Assembly: GCF_037042905.1 (NCBI RefSeq)
Contig: NW_026974141.1
Coordinates: 3,402,001-3,466,000, forward strand
Length of the DNA: 64,000 nucleotides
From: Lytechinus pictus
Taxonomy: Eukaryota; Echinodermata; Echinoidea; Temnopleuroida; Toxopneustidae
Direction of reading: 5' to 3'
A program made the position numbers and the translations under genes. Below, piece after piece: positions 1 to 12,450 of this stretch. The notes beneath the pieces are model-generated. The model was given only the letters and a program-made list of their open reading frames with translations, ran no database searches and was not told the origin of the DNA. The stretch's first letter is position 1. Each line of letters starts with the position of its first letter.

Positions 1-385
1 TCATTATAGGTGGGCTGATGATGTCACATCTCCACTTTCCGTTTTCTTATGTTATTACATAAATCATAAGTTTTTCATTATTTCATACTTGTGTGAATAA
101 TATGTCTCCCTTATAATGAAATAAGTTGCATCAATATATATCTAATGCACTAAATCAGTTGTCATCAAATTTTTCTAGTTCTTGGAGGAAAAAAATTGAA
201 TAAACCTAATTTCATATAATAAAATACAAACGAACAAGTGGGGATGTGGCATCATCAGCCCACCTAATGAATATTCATGACTACTGTTTTCACAAAATAT
301 TGCTTAACTTTTTCGGCCTTTTTCTCAGTGAATTCTACTCTATTTATTAAGCTATAAATACTTTCAGCCCGGACCGTCCCTTTAA
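1..385. repeat. TTAA-ended MITE, left end cut by the window
   Basis: Two inverted arms are visible. Positions 1-40 carry GGTGGGCTGATGATG. Positions 240-270 carry its reverse complement, CATCATCAGCCCACC. The right end reads GGACCGTCCC followed by TTAA at 382-385. The inner stretch near 215-235 (ATTTCATATAATAAAATAC) recurs near 41645, so this element is related to the one at 41274-41844. It has no coding capacity. The left terminus lies outside the window. Confidence 0.75.
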
Positions 386-3300
386 GCTGCTGTAGTAGGG
401 TACATGCTCTACCACACCTTCCCAAGTCAAGCAGGAACGCTACCGCGCTCCTTCTTTTCGATTCCTATATGACATCATTATCTCGGTTATACTTGTATAT
501 AATTAATGTAAAAATGTCGTTGTAGTTTTGTCTGACCAATTTATTGTATCTCCGTTGTCTGACCAGGGAATTGTTAGTGTCCTTTGGGTGCGTAACACAA
601 AACTCAGCAATTATCGTGAACATTTTTTTTTACGATTGATTACATTGACTACAATGTACAATCAATCGTGAAAATCAAGCTTTATAAATCGCTAAACTTT
701 GTGTTGTAATATAGGTCCATGGTTATAATACAGGGGAACCTGATCTGACCATGTAGGTCTGTAGTCTGACAAACCTAAAATGGGGATGGGGTTTATCTTA
801 TGGAATATGGGTTGGGGTGGGGGGTCTAATAACTTCCGTACCATGTGACGTCAGAGGGCCGGTACCTCGATTAGTGAGCCGAGAAATCGGTGAATGGCAA
901 ACCGGATGTCGGTCGTAGCCCATTTCCGGTTAGCTCCTTGACCTTCCTTTGCCGTCGGGTCATCTCATTAATATCAGGGAAAAGACAAATTGTGTTCCTT
1001 ATTTGATTAAAAAGGTATGATAAAGGTGGTCATAAAGCTACGGGAAGAAAATAGATAGCCTATGAATATAAATGCTCCTTCAAGAAGTTCAAGTTCGGTA
1101 GTCATTTACATGCAGAGACAAGTGGTACTGCCTGACTCCTAACTATGTACGTCAAGATTCGGGTAAAGTTGAAACGCACCCACCTAAAGCTTGAAAGGGC
1201 CTAGGATGCCGAGATATTCAGTTGTTATCTAAAGGTTCGATTTCAAAGGCTACACGAATACCCCCCCCCCCCTTCTCCCTATACATACATGACAAAATGT
1301 ACATTTACACGGCGTAACCACTACATTCCAACACGATTTCCCATGCACTTTTTGTCTGCCATACTGGTCTCTTTTTATGCGCATATACAAAATATGTATT
1401 TCAAAAACCGAAAAGACTGGATAATAGATTCAGCTACAATAAACATCCCCAGCACCATAGTGCATTTCAAGTAATTACATTCTCAGTTTGCGAACCATTG
1501 ATCGAAAATAATCTATGAATCATAGACCTGCCATTACTTCACAATGTTGCGGATTCCGAACAAGACTACGCTCGGTCGGTAACTAAGGACGCTCTACACA
1601 TCGGCACGCCATTTTTCTGTGTTGTGGTTTTGATGTGGAACCAAGTCCTGTTCCTCACTGAACATAGAGTAGTATCTCATGTTGATGAAGCGTCTACAGG
1701 TTTCTTTTTAATACGCTCTCTATATTTTTAATCGGATTTTTCATAGGCCTATATTATGTTGACCAGCTTATCCTCTTGTGAACTGTCAAATTACTTATTT
1801 TTTAATTCTGGAAAGTTTTAGCTCGACAGCTCTCAGAAGATGGAAGCTTACGTCTCTTCATCATCCCCTCACATTGAAACCAAATTTATCACATAGTGTT
1901 GTCGAAGATCGTGTGACGTCATGACCTACATTGTTTTACTACTAAACAAAATTATCTCAAGGATCTTGATCTAATATCGGTCTTTCATTTTACAAATACA
2001 ACCCGGATCCAAATTGAATAGGAAAAGGAAAGAAGGGGGAGGGGGGGGGGGGCTTTTTTCGGAATCGAAACTATATAGGTCAAAATAAAAATGATCCAGA
2101 AAAAATTTCAATCAAGCAGTTTTTCATGAACATTCATAATCAGAATCGAACGTAACATGTAATGTGATATAATATTTTTCACCGTTTAAAGTTTCGTTTT
2201 ATTTCATGCAGAAAACAGATGAGGTTTATATATAATATATGCATAAAACGAGTGATATAAACAAATAAGAAAGTAGATTGGTTTCAACACACTAGACCTA
2301 TTTATTTTCTATTTCAGTTTATGAAATATAAAATAATCCCCATCCTTCGAACATTATCCACTTTGGGAAACTTAAAGATACTATAACTAATGGATCCGAT
2401 TTTTGATTAGATTTTAAGCGTTTTCACTATGTAGTTAGCCTGTTAGGCGTACATAAACGTTTATTGGGGTGGAATTGGCCTTTAAAATGGGCCATTGTAA
2501 AACGATCAGCTGACCAAATATTTCCTGTGTCAAAAACATGCAATAATTGTGCAGTTAACCCCCCCCCACACCCCCTCATCTTTTTTCTTTCCTAACCTCT
2601 CCAATGTACTTTTAATGAAGCACAAATTATTTTGCTGAAAGGGCGAGGCGCCAGGACCTACAGACACGCTTGGTTTTTAGAGTAAATAGGAAATGGTCGG
2701 AATTATCAATATGATGTGGGTCCATGATGGTTTCGCTATAAAAACGTTTAAAAAAAAGTCATCACCATTGCTTCTCACCATATCTGATTGATTGATTGAT
2801 TCTGACTGATTGATTCAATATTATGAAGACGAGAGATATATTAGTTCTATATCGGGTTTATTTAACAAATTTAATACTTAATGGATGTCACTTCATTCTT
2901 TATCTACTTGAGAGAAATGTTTAAGTAGTATTATTGTTTGAGATCATTTAATGATTGTGTAATAATGTTTGCTTGTCGGTATATTTTGATATTATTTGAC
3001 TCAATAAAAGGTCTTTGGAGGGCTAAAAAGAAGTTGGAAAAAATATCTGATTGATATCTTAATGATATCTGAATGGGCTGCCCCTTTCTATCGAATAGAG
3101 AGCAATGAGCGATTTGATTCGCGTTTCTTCTTTTAATTCATTGATTTCAATTAGGGGGTGCGATATACCAGTGCAGGCATATCAAATAAGGCCCAGATAA
3201 GTACATGAAGTATCATGATTATGCATGTTATATATTCAGTCTCAATATTTAACCTGCATCTCACATATGGAGCTTTTCTGACGAAGTCGTAAAGGGTTTC

Positions 3301-5999
3301 GAACCTTAAACCTTCCCAACCACGTTATTTCCACATTGAACATTTTGTATAGTTGGATATGATGTCAACGAAAATATATACTGATAAAAATTATTCAAAA
3401 AAATATCTACCAGGCAGTTGATATTAATGAATTAAAGAATTCTCCCCCAAAAATGATGAAATTAAAATGGGATATGTTGCCTCCTCCCCTTGTTGAATAG
3501 AACGGATTATGGAGTTGAAAAATGCTCACAAAATGTTAAACCACTTTGATCTAAATTCTCATAATATAACTTCTGACGTTTAAATTCCGCAGATTTTTCA
3601 TGCAGTTTAAAACCGACAATCCCTTGATTAATTTTTACTCAGATTTTATTTATATTTTCTACAAAAAATATTTGTTATCAATTTTCGATGTTCGATGGTT
3701 ATTTAAGAACAGAGAAGATATAATAAATTACGCATATACAGTATAGGCTTTACTCTGCTTACGTACGTATGTACGTGGCGAAGTCGCGCTCGCCCCTCGA
3801 GTTTTTATAAATAGTAACTTCTGCCTAGCACCAGCGGATCGAGGGGCTGTACTTGTTGTAGGAGTGACAAAGCATAGCTCCACCACTCATGTTTTATGCA
3901 TAGCTTATACGCAGATACGGAGCGCACCATTGGCCAAACGTTCGCGGGCTTGGCGCTCCGTGATTATTCGTCTTCAACATTTGTCACAAGAGATTGGAAC
4001 CCCAATAGCCCCAAAACTTTGAAAAGGGGCCATAAAACCTAATCGAAAACTCTCTCTTTTTACCTGTATGATCATATATTTTGTTCATACCACGCCACAT
4101 CATCTGAAAATATTATAAAAGCTAACTATCCTATCCCATTGTCAAGCCCTTTCCCCTTATCAATATTTTTTTTTCTTTCTCTGAATCGATGTAAATTTCA
4201 CACAACACAGATCCAGGGAAGTATTTCTGAATGACGAATTTCTAAAGTCCCGCCTCCTAAATGATATCATCGCGGGAAAAAGAAAAGGGAGAGGTTTATT
4301 TTGCTATGCTACGTTGTACCCATTGAATTACTATATTGGACATGCAAGCTACATTAAAAAAATATTAAGATATAGAAGTCACCAACCTGGTGGTGTTTTT
4401 TTTTTTTTTTTTGGTGGGGGGGGGGGGGGGGCTTGATGGCTAATAAAGCAAGAATGCTTGCAATCAAGTTGCCAGAAGATCGAAGGCTTAAGGACTTTAA
4501 GGTCCTATCTGAGGGACCAAAAATGCCTACAATGGTGAAATTGATGTAAAGTGGGCCTTAGAATTATAAATACGAATGAATCATTAATTTCATATCGAGA
4601 TGAAATATTGCTCATAATTTCAAGTGATAAAAAACCCCGTATTACAGGAGATCCGTTTTCATGTCTATTTCATAACGAAAGTAGTGGGGTAAAACTCTAA
4701 CTGAAGGAATTGAGCTCAGATCGTTACTGATCGGATAGAATCTAATGAACAGATACTGGGGAAATTTATTCCCCTTGATATGGCAAATAGAAATACCGAT
4801 TAATCAATTATAATCTACGTGTATGAGCTCTAACATTTCTTTGTTCATTTTGTCGGGTTGTAAACGCGCTTTAGGGTCTGCGACAGAAGACTAGGGCGTG
4901 CTGGGGATTTGGAGGAGACGTCCACACAGCGAGCCGCAGGCTCGATAAGGAAGTGTACTGTCTAGAATTTGTACACAGTCTATTGGGAGCGTGATGCCAA
5001 TACACTGTACTGTATGTATTGGTATTCGCTTTGTGTACATTGTGTATGAGGATGCGGCCGGTCGATTTGTACAGTATACTGTGTGCGGCTATGCTGTATG
5101 GTAATACATTGGAGCGAGTGCATTGCGAATCTCCACGCACACATGCGTGTAGTCAAGTTTGCACATGGAGTAAGCGAGAATTCTGGAAAATATTTGAAAA
5201 ATCATAAAATCGCCCCTACCCAATCAAAAGTTATAATCCAACCATTCATCGTGTTAAGAAAAATATGCTCTTTCCAATGAGGTGATTTTCGTTTAAAAAT
5301 TCCCCGATTTGTTTTTTTTGAAAAATTTCATAGGCCTATACGTAAGTGTACAGTGGTATGGTATATGCCTTTTCTGAACACAACATATTATCGATACTAA
5401 CTGATTAGCAATAGTTTGTGAGAGGTCCTTAAACCCTGAAATCTATAATTTTACCCATGCAAAATTATTCCCCTCGATTTCATCAATAAATTATGGTCTA
5501 CTCCCTCCCCCATTTGAATTTCCCAATTTTGTTTTTGCTGCAAAATGCCAAACGATGAACTAGTCGATGAATGATAATAAAAAGGTAACAATTCAGTCAA
5601 AAAGTCGTGCAGTTGAACTGGTATAATTTATTTTGGGCATATTCGATATAGAGGTAGGGTACCCAATTCCGAAACTATATTTCACAGCCTGTATGCAGGC
5701 TTACTTCACAAAGAGGTATACCATGGCTCCCCAAAACGTTGGGCCGTTCCCGATCGAATCTTTGACCATACACATCGCATACACATTCCATCAATAGATT
5801 TTCAGCAACAGGCCCTAGCCAGCCAGATCCCCACGTGAAAAAAAAGACCAGACCATAAAAGAAACCTATTCAGAGACAAGCCCCCCCCCCCCCGTGTGCG
5901 CTTTCCCCTCCCCCCATGTCCCCTCCCAAACGCAAAGAAAAGACAGAGGGGGTGGGGAGGAAGAGAGAGAGAGAGAAGAAAAGAAGGAAAAATGAAACG
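386..5999. other. Upstream intergenic region, no gene seen
   Basis: Only short, biased open frames occur here, and none resembles a protein family. The tract is AT-rich and carries homopolymer C or G runs near 1261, 2040, 4420 and 5881. There is a short (ATTG)n run at about 2787-2815. A more GC- and CpG-rich stretch lies near 3760-3960. No tRNA- or rRNA-like structure was recognised. Distal regulatory elements of cyclin D may lie here, but the sequence alone does not show them. Confidence 0.6.
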
Positions 6000-6029
6000 T
6001 GTGTGGTATATATCGTGCATGGAGTTATG

Positions 6030-6300
6030 AGTTGGGCTAGCTATCTAGCTTTTGACCAATCACAAAATAGTGTCTTGTTGGGTATACCTCTTGCATATTC
6101 ATGACAGCAACCACTGGTTGAATACATGCGCGAACTTTGTATACACGTACATGTATAATAAAGAACTACTCGGATACACACACAAGCATGCGTTGTGAGG
6201 GAATTTACCATCGATGCATTCGGTAGAGGGGCAGCACCGAGTTCACAGGCCTAACGTAGAGAACCCGAAGTGAATCGTCGAAAAGTTGTGGAGTTTGGGT
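6030..6300 (+). promoter_or_regulatory. Candidate cyclin D promoter region
   Basis: A CCAAT box sits at 6056-6060, followed by a TGCATATTCATGA stretch near 6090. Short upstream ATG frames near 6188 and 6214 both end before 6275. No ATG occurs between about 6260 and the cyclin D start at 6533. No convincing TATA box or initiator was found, so the transcription start is not fixed. Placement is inferred from position and the CCAAT box only. Confidence 0.35.
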
Positions 6301-6532
6301 CCATATTAGTGGTGATATTTACCCGTTTTCGCCCATATTTCGAGATCCCATCTCCACTGGGTTTGTAGGTCCTGTTCGTCTGCTGTACCCCGTCGTGTCA
6401 AGTCATCCAAAATCACCGATTCCCCCTTCCTATTTTGCCTTTAGAAGTTGAAGAACATCACATCAAACTCGATCAAAACTCAAAAAGTAACTTCGGCTCT
6501 CGTGCACCGCAAAACGAGCTTGTGGAACGATC
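6301..6532 (+). other. Cyclin D 5' UTR, with a possible 3' splice site at 6443-6444
   Basis: The stretch before the start codon has no ATG, as expected for a leader. A strong acceptor-like sequence, a pyrimidine tract ending TTTAG, ends at 6444. The translated exon may therefore begin at 6445, with a separate non-coding first exon upstream. No matching donor was assigned. The alternative is one unspliced leader running into exon 1. Confidence 0.4.
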
Positions 6533-6745
6533 ATGGAAAACTTGTTCTGCTTCGAACAAGAATATTTTGACCATGCTAAATCACCTATGTCATACGTGGA
6601 CCAAGTCTTATTGCGAGATAAAAATTTGGACAACTTATTAGCAGTCGAAGAACAATATGTGTTGTCGGCGGACTATTTTGGTAACCACTTCCAACGAGAG
6701 CTGAGACCATCGATGAGAAAACTTGTGGTGGACTGGATGTTTGAA
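6533..6745 (+). CDS. ccnd: Cyclin D, coding exon 1 (residues 1-71)
   Basis: This exon encodes the N-terminus of a G1 cyclin that activates CDK4/6 and directs it to retinoblastoma protein. The start ATG has A at -3 and G at +4 and is the first ATG for over 260 bases. Residues 4-8 (LFCFE) form an LxCxE Rb-docking motif at the place where vertebrate D cyclins carry theirs. The cyclin box opens near residues 59-71 with PSMRKLVVDWMFE, matching PSMRKIVATWMLE in human cyclin D1; this surface is the hydrophobic substrate-docking patch. The exon is 71 codons and ends in phase 0 at a gt donor (GTGAGT at 6746). The next intron holds an unusual tandem triplication at its far end. Confidence 0.96.
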
Positions 6746-8935
6746 GTGAGTATTTCCTACGTTTTTCAGTTTCAAAATAATTTATTTTTTATTTCAATCA
6801 CTAGAATATATTCTAAGCTTTATTTTGATGTGCAATTTGTTCGAGTTTCCTTTTTTTAAACATTTTTTTCTTAATTTGAAAGAAGTCACCGACTTCCAGA
6901 ATGAACTCTATAGTCTTATGAATGATTTCAATGTCAAACCAATCATGTTGATTATTCGGTTAAGTTTGCTCTGATTTGTTTTTTGTTGAAGGACTTTTTA
7001 CAGGAATGTATTTTAAAATATTACCTTCTGTTGTATCTATTTTTACCATTCTTTCTGTTTTCAGGAAGTTTTAATTTGAACCGTCATTAACTTAGCATGT
7101 TGTATTCGTTGTGGCCGACTTGCAAACTTATCGGACCCTCGATCAAGTTGATTTTCTGTGTCAGTCTGATCTCATATTTTAGCCTAGAGGGTTCTAATTA
7201 CTGTCAGTTGTTTCTATGTTGACAAATTGTATAAATGTATTTGTAACAATTATTATTCGTTGCCCATTAGACGTGTGTGATTTGTCTATTGTCATTGACT
7301 TTACAAAGTTTAACGCGATGGGCACTTGATTTTGAGCGCGGCTTCAGATGGCACTGAAATAGACGGCCTTTTCTGCTTTCTGAAGACTTAAGTTAAAAAT
7401 CTGTCCATATTAAAAGTTAGCCCAGATATTTCTCTTTCAGGTAATACCAAAGTTGTCACAATTAATTCTGCCAGTTATTTTTTCCGAATTTAACACGAAT
7501 TTTTGCCAAGCCAACTTTTGAGAGCGCAAAGGGCCTGATCGCATTGACTCCAACGTTGTGCGCGACGCAAAATCTGCAGATCTAATTCTGCAACCACCCT
7601 AGAAAGTAATGATTTTGTTATTTTTTGCTCCTTTTTTCGAAAAAGTAGCCATATGAAATAGATGTGTATGTTTTAGTCTTTCTGCCCATGCTTTGAAATT
7701 ATATAAAATGTTCCGGTGTTCATTTATTTCGAATTAATTTTGATGAGTGTTTTGAGGCGAGTAGGCGATCGCTTTTTGGTTTTCGCAAACTGGTCGGCTG
7801 AGCTAGCTGTGTGCATAGGCATTGGCTTGCTGTAAAGCCACGGGACGGGCGCTTGACTGCATACTGTATCTAATTTACCGGCAAATGATCTTTCGATCGT
7901 GTATACATGGGTACATGGGGAGGCGCGCGCTTTTTCTATTTCGACAAATTTAATTGGAGGTTGGGAGGCTGGTTGCGCAGAGACAGAAGAAACTTGGTAC
8001 CAAAATATATTTGGGTGGAACTTTGAAGATTAAAATTGGGAGTTCCAATAATCTGATCACTGATTATATTAACTGAATAATAAATATGCAAAATCATCAT
8101 TCAAGAGTGCATCTATTTCGTTAATTACTCTTTTTATTAATTGATAGATTCTATATAAAATCATGAACAAGATAACTGAAGAGCTAGAGTAATATCTCGT
8201 GCAACTCGCGGATATAGCCAGTTTGTATCCAACCAATTTATTGGGGAAGTTCATTTGTTTAGTTTAGTATTCGTAAACAGATCAATATGTAGGGAAATGT
8301 TAAAATGCAATTCAACGTACATCCGTGTTTTCGCTCATCCGCAATTTTTACAATTTTATTTTAGTCTTTCCGTGGGCTGATAATAAAAACATCGGTCTCG
8401 ATCTAGACCAAATTAAATATTCTTGCACTTTATGGGGCATTTCCCCCGTCTATTGTGATTTAAATATGAGCCAAAACTGAAAAAGGACGTGATGGATCTG
8501 AAAATCTGGTCTAATAATATATTTCTACAACAAACTACAGTATTATAAAAGTTTATTATATTAACTTTTAATTGATCTTGAGTACTCTATTGCTGCGCCC
8601 TGTTTATTTCCCCCCATAAATTTTCTACCCCAATACCCGAATGGTAAACAAAAACGATTAAAATATTTTTGACTTTGTAAGTATTTTTTCTTTTCGATCA
8701 GATTTTTTTTTTCTGGAGTTATTCCAAATGAATACACGCTCTTTCTCTTTTTAAAGGTTTATATTTTTAAGTTGTCGCGATTGGATTATTTTTTGTGGAG
8801 TTATTCCAAATGAATTTACACGCTCTTTCTCTATTTTTTTAATTATTTATTTTTTGTCGCGATTGGATTATTTTTTGTGGAGTTATTCCAAATGAATTTA
8901 CACGCTCTTTCACTATTTTTGTTTTGTTTGTATAG
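6746..8935 (+). other. Cyclin D intron 1
   Basis: The donor is GTGAGT at 6746 and the acceptor is TATAG ending at 8935. It is AT-rich, with no other convincing exon. Its last ~240 bases are an 82-bp unit present three times, described separately. A GC-richer stretch near 7740-7960 contains CGCGCGC but no recognised element. Confidence 0.9.
8692..8935 (+). repeat. 82-bp tandem triplication abutting the exon 2 acceptor
   Basis: The string GGAGTTATTCCAAATGAA starts at 8715, 8797 and 8879, an exact 82-base spacing twice. Each copy continues with ACACGCTCTTTC and is preceded by a version of CGATTGGATTATTTTTT. The third copy runs into the pyrimidine-rich acceptor of exon 2. Copy 1 has an AAAG/GTTT junction near 8755 that resembles the true AG/GTTT exon boundary. 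Confidence 0.93.
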
Positions 8936-9151
8936 GTTTGCGAAGAACAACAAAGAGAGGAGGATGTGTTCCCACTTTCAGTCAATTATCTGGACAGATT
9001 CCTCTCGATGGAGAGAATATCACGGGACAGGTTCCAACTCTTAGGCGCCACCTGTATGTTTCTTGCTTCAAAACTCCTAGAAACAATTCCCCTAACGTCA
9101 GAAAAACTTATCATCTACACAGACAATAGCATCACATTGGAGCAACTTCTC
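8936..9151 (+). CDS. ccnd: Cyclin D, coding exon 2 (residues 72-143)
   Basis: The exon encodes the body of the first cyclin fold, which contacts the CDK. It opens [20 protein letters not shown], close to the vertebrate [20 protein letters not shown]. It then has [20 protein letters not shown] and ends in [12 protein letters not shown]. The conserved Lys of the KxxE CDK contact is residue 117. Length is 216 bases, 72 codons, phase 0 at both ends. The acceptor is TATAG at 8931-8935 and the donor is GTAAGT from 9152. From memory, the exon matches its vertebrate counterpart in length. An ATG within the exon is not a start: translation is continuous from exon 1. Confidence 0.97.
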
Positions 9152-9689
9152 GTAAGTCCTTCCATTTTTTGGTGCTTTTTATGCAGGTCAATTGTTTCAG
9201 AGTAATCAATTTTCAGGCATGAAGTATTTTAAAATGGAAATAAATCGAGATGAGTGTAATGTTTTCTTGGTTAAAAGTACGCGGCGAGACGACGATGGCC
9301 GACAGAGTCGCGAGAAAGTTTTGGAATGAGGATGAAGTTTCCGCGATTGATGATATAAAAAAAAGTATTTTCGCACTTTGAGTGTTTGATGAGATGATAT
9401 CAGAAGTGTTTGAGAATGAATTACAGATGATATTTTCTGTCTGGAGTCGTAAAACATGAAAATTATTCTGTAAACATTCTTAGGCAATTTTGATGAGGCT
9501 TTGTTTGTTGGATTATATTTCATGGATATTTTATTAATCACCAGTTTGCCAGGTAAGTTTTTGTTTTTGTTTGGTGTAATTGTGTTTTATTACATCTAGT
9601 ATTGTCACCCCCTCCACTTTTTAAAAGCTTAGTCACTAGACAATTTATTTTCTAATTTGATAAATACCGGGTACTTAAAATTGTTATTA

Positions 9690-9970
9690 TAAAATACAAG
9701 CTTAACGCGCCCCTTATGATTTTCAGTACGTTGCGCAGGGTACTTGTGTATTGTCTACGGGAAATGAGTGTGTACGGTAATTGTATTGGTAATATGCGTC
9801 TCCGTGTGTATCTCGGATCGGGGAACGGACCAATTACACTCAACAATGACGGCGCGCATACATTACAGTGAGCATGACGTGTAGGTGTGTTCTCTGTGTA
9901 ACTCTCTCATTGGCTGAAAATTTTCCCAGGGGCGCGCCGCATGTGAAACTTTCGGCGCGCGTTCTGGAAG
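9690..9970. promoter_or_regulatory. CpG-rich block in intron 2, possible regulatory element
   Basis: About 22 CpG dinucleotides fall in roughly 280 bases, against a CpG-poor surrounding intron. CCAAT/ATTGG boxes lie at 9785-9789, 9830-9834 and 9909-9913. A CRE-like TGACGT lies near 9877, and TTTCGGCGCGCG, which resembles an E2F-type site, lies near 9952. This could be an enhancer or internal promoter. The function is inference. Confidence 0.4.
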
Positions 9971-12204
9971 TAATTATTTCCACATTGTATAACATTATAA
10001 GCGGGGCGTAGTTCACCTTGAAAAAGTGCAACTTTGTTTACATTATCACTTCAGAACCTTTTGTACAGCATTCTACTTTTATTTGCATTTTTGAAAAAGA
10101 AAAAAAAATCTGGATTAATCATGACAAAAAATGCCTAATGAAATAAAAGGCAGTAAAAAAAAATAGAGAAAAGATTATGATTCAATTATGTGATGTGATC
10201 ATGACAAGATTATTTTTGCTGTAGAAACTTTGTTCTGGGAATTAGGGGTGTAGTCTGATTCCATATTTCCATGTACTAGTACATGTATTAAGATTTTTTT
10301 TTCTCTTCTAATTTTTTTGAAATATTCTGTTTATCCTATATATTCTAAAGTGGTGGATTCATATAGTAATTGAAAAATATAGGCTTACAATTGGAAAGGT
10401 TTGGTTATTATTTTTAGGGTATTTTTTTGTAAAATGAAATTCCTTAAAAAAGAAATTATGTGAGCCTATTTTATTTTGGATTTTGGTGGTAGCTAGCTGT
10501 CTTGTTCCTCTAAATACTTTGTCTGTCCTTAGCAATTCAACGGTTCTGAGGTTTCTTTTCAACTCATGATGATAGGAAGACTTTAAAATCAGCTAGGCAT
10601 AGTTAGGAAGAAAAAGGAAGGGGAAAAAAGAGAATCCATAGGGGCAACTCTTTTTTGAAACAGTATGGGTCATCTTGGTCCCCATTGAATGGCTTCTCTC
10701 TTTGTAATCTTTGGTAAGAATGAGGATCAATTGATCGAAGCAGGGAGAGGCATTGATTATGTATTGAGTGGAGCATGGGAAAATTCGCCTGGACCAAGAA
10801 CCAATGCATGTGTGTGGGAAGCACAGAACGGGGGGAGATAAATGAAAGAGAAAAAAAAATCAATATGGCTTCATAGGGCGATATGTTCAAAGGATTAAAT
10901 GTACTTTCTAAGCTCTGGAATTTCTAAAATTACATTCCTTCATCAAAAGGAAATCGACATGATAGTGCCACATAATATACCCTGTGGATTAGGAAACGAT
11001 AGCGCAAGGGATTACAACTCTGTTTTGAAATATTGATAATGTTTGCCTACATTTTATTAATGATTGCGATTTCAGATGAGAGTTTGTTTGGAAATGATAG
11101 TTCCCAAACTAAATTAGATTTGGTCACCCTCAAGCAGAGTTGTCATTTTAAAAAGAATTTTAAATGGTATTTAAAAAAAATAATTTTGCCTATCTTGGCC
11201 AACACGAGGTTGATAAGTTATAGTAACTTTTCAAACTCCAGCAATTCTCTCTTACATGTAACTTTCAGCATATACAAAACTTTTTCATTATTTGATATCA
11301 GTATTGTTTGACCCCCCCCCACCAAGCTTTCTTTTTTATTGATATTAATTACCAGTCCATACTGTACATGTATGTATTGGCCTCATTAAATTTGCCTTTA
11401 ATTTAAAGTATAAAAAAGGGTAGAGTAGATAACCTAGCTTGACGAATGATAAGTGAATTGTTCCCCCCACATCGTGCCATAGTGTTCAATTCCACACACT
11501 TCAAATTTTCTTGCTTTCAGATGAGCTTACCAGAACAGAGACCTGGTTAATATTCTTTCCAAGAACTAAGTAATCTTAACTCATTTGCATAGTTTCTATA
11601 CATTCAGGATATACATACAGGCATCAAAATCAGGTTTAGTTGAGAATCAGTCAACTTTGAACCATATGTACCATGACTGATGTGTTGGTTTAAGCTTGTA
11701 ACTTGTCACAAAGGGGGTTTAAAATGGTGAGTTGTCTAATTCTTTATGAAGATAAATCATTCTGATGGATTTATCTATTCAGAGGACTGCTTTGTCTTTA
11801 ATCCCCAAATGATTTATTCTTTGAAAAGAGGATTAAAGGATCAAGAGCTTGGGACCATTTATATTGGTGTGTGAACTTGATGGTTCTAAGCCTTAAATAA
11901 GTGTCAAGTTCAAAACTATACAAAGGAGTCCTATCTTTCGTGCTATATCTAATCATGGATCTGCTACAGGTCCATAATGTAATCATGCCGCTGCAAACAT
12001 TAACAAATTAATCTTTAAAATTTACCCACCTTTAAAGGAAATTTTTGTCATTGATATTGCATGATAAGTTTAGATATATCTGAAAATGCAATGTATTTGT
12101 TTTGTTTTGGTATATTAAAAGTTCATATAGATTAATCATTAAGGAGGTAAATTTGATATATTCTAAATATCTGAAATTTATTTTTACTTGCATTTGAAAT
12201 GCAG

Positions 12205-12450
12205 GAAATCGTGGTGGCATTGCCCTTTAAAAACGTTGACCAGGAAGTTCTGTTTTGCCACAGCAGTGTGTACAGCTGCAAAGAGATGCAAACCAATGGA
12301 GGAATGGGAGCATTCTTTTCTTTTCCTGCGAATCTCCTACATCCATTTCTGTCTGACATGGCTTTTCGTTCCAGTCTACCAGTAAATCTTAGAACTCGGC
12401 TCAACTTCGTGTTACGTTTCATGGATAGGGTCAAAATGGAGTTGTCATAG
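12205..12450 (+). other. Possible alternative terminal exon of cyclin D
   Basis: An acceptor-like GCAG ends at 12204. From 12205 an open frame of 81 codons runs in the phase (0) that exon 2 would supply, ending at TAG 12448-12450. Splicing exon 2 here would give a ~224-residue cyclin D lacking the second cyclin fold and the C-terminal Thr-Pro. The peptide matches no family I know, and the pyrimidine tract before the AG is weak. It may be chance. Confidence 0.2.

Noticed and set aside
6188..6275. Short upstream frames as coding genes
   Set aside because: They are 12-20 codons and may lie upstream of the transcription start; at most they are uORFs.
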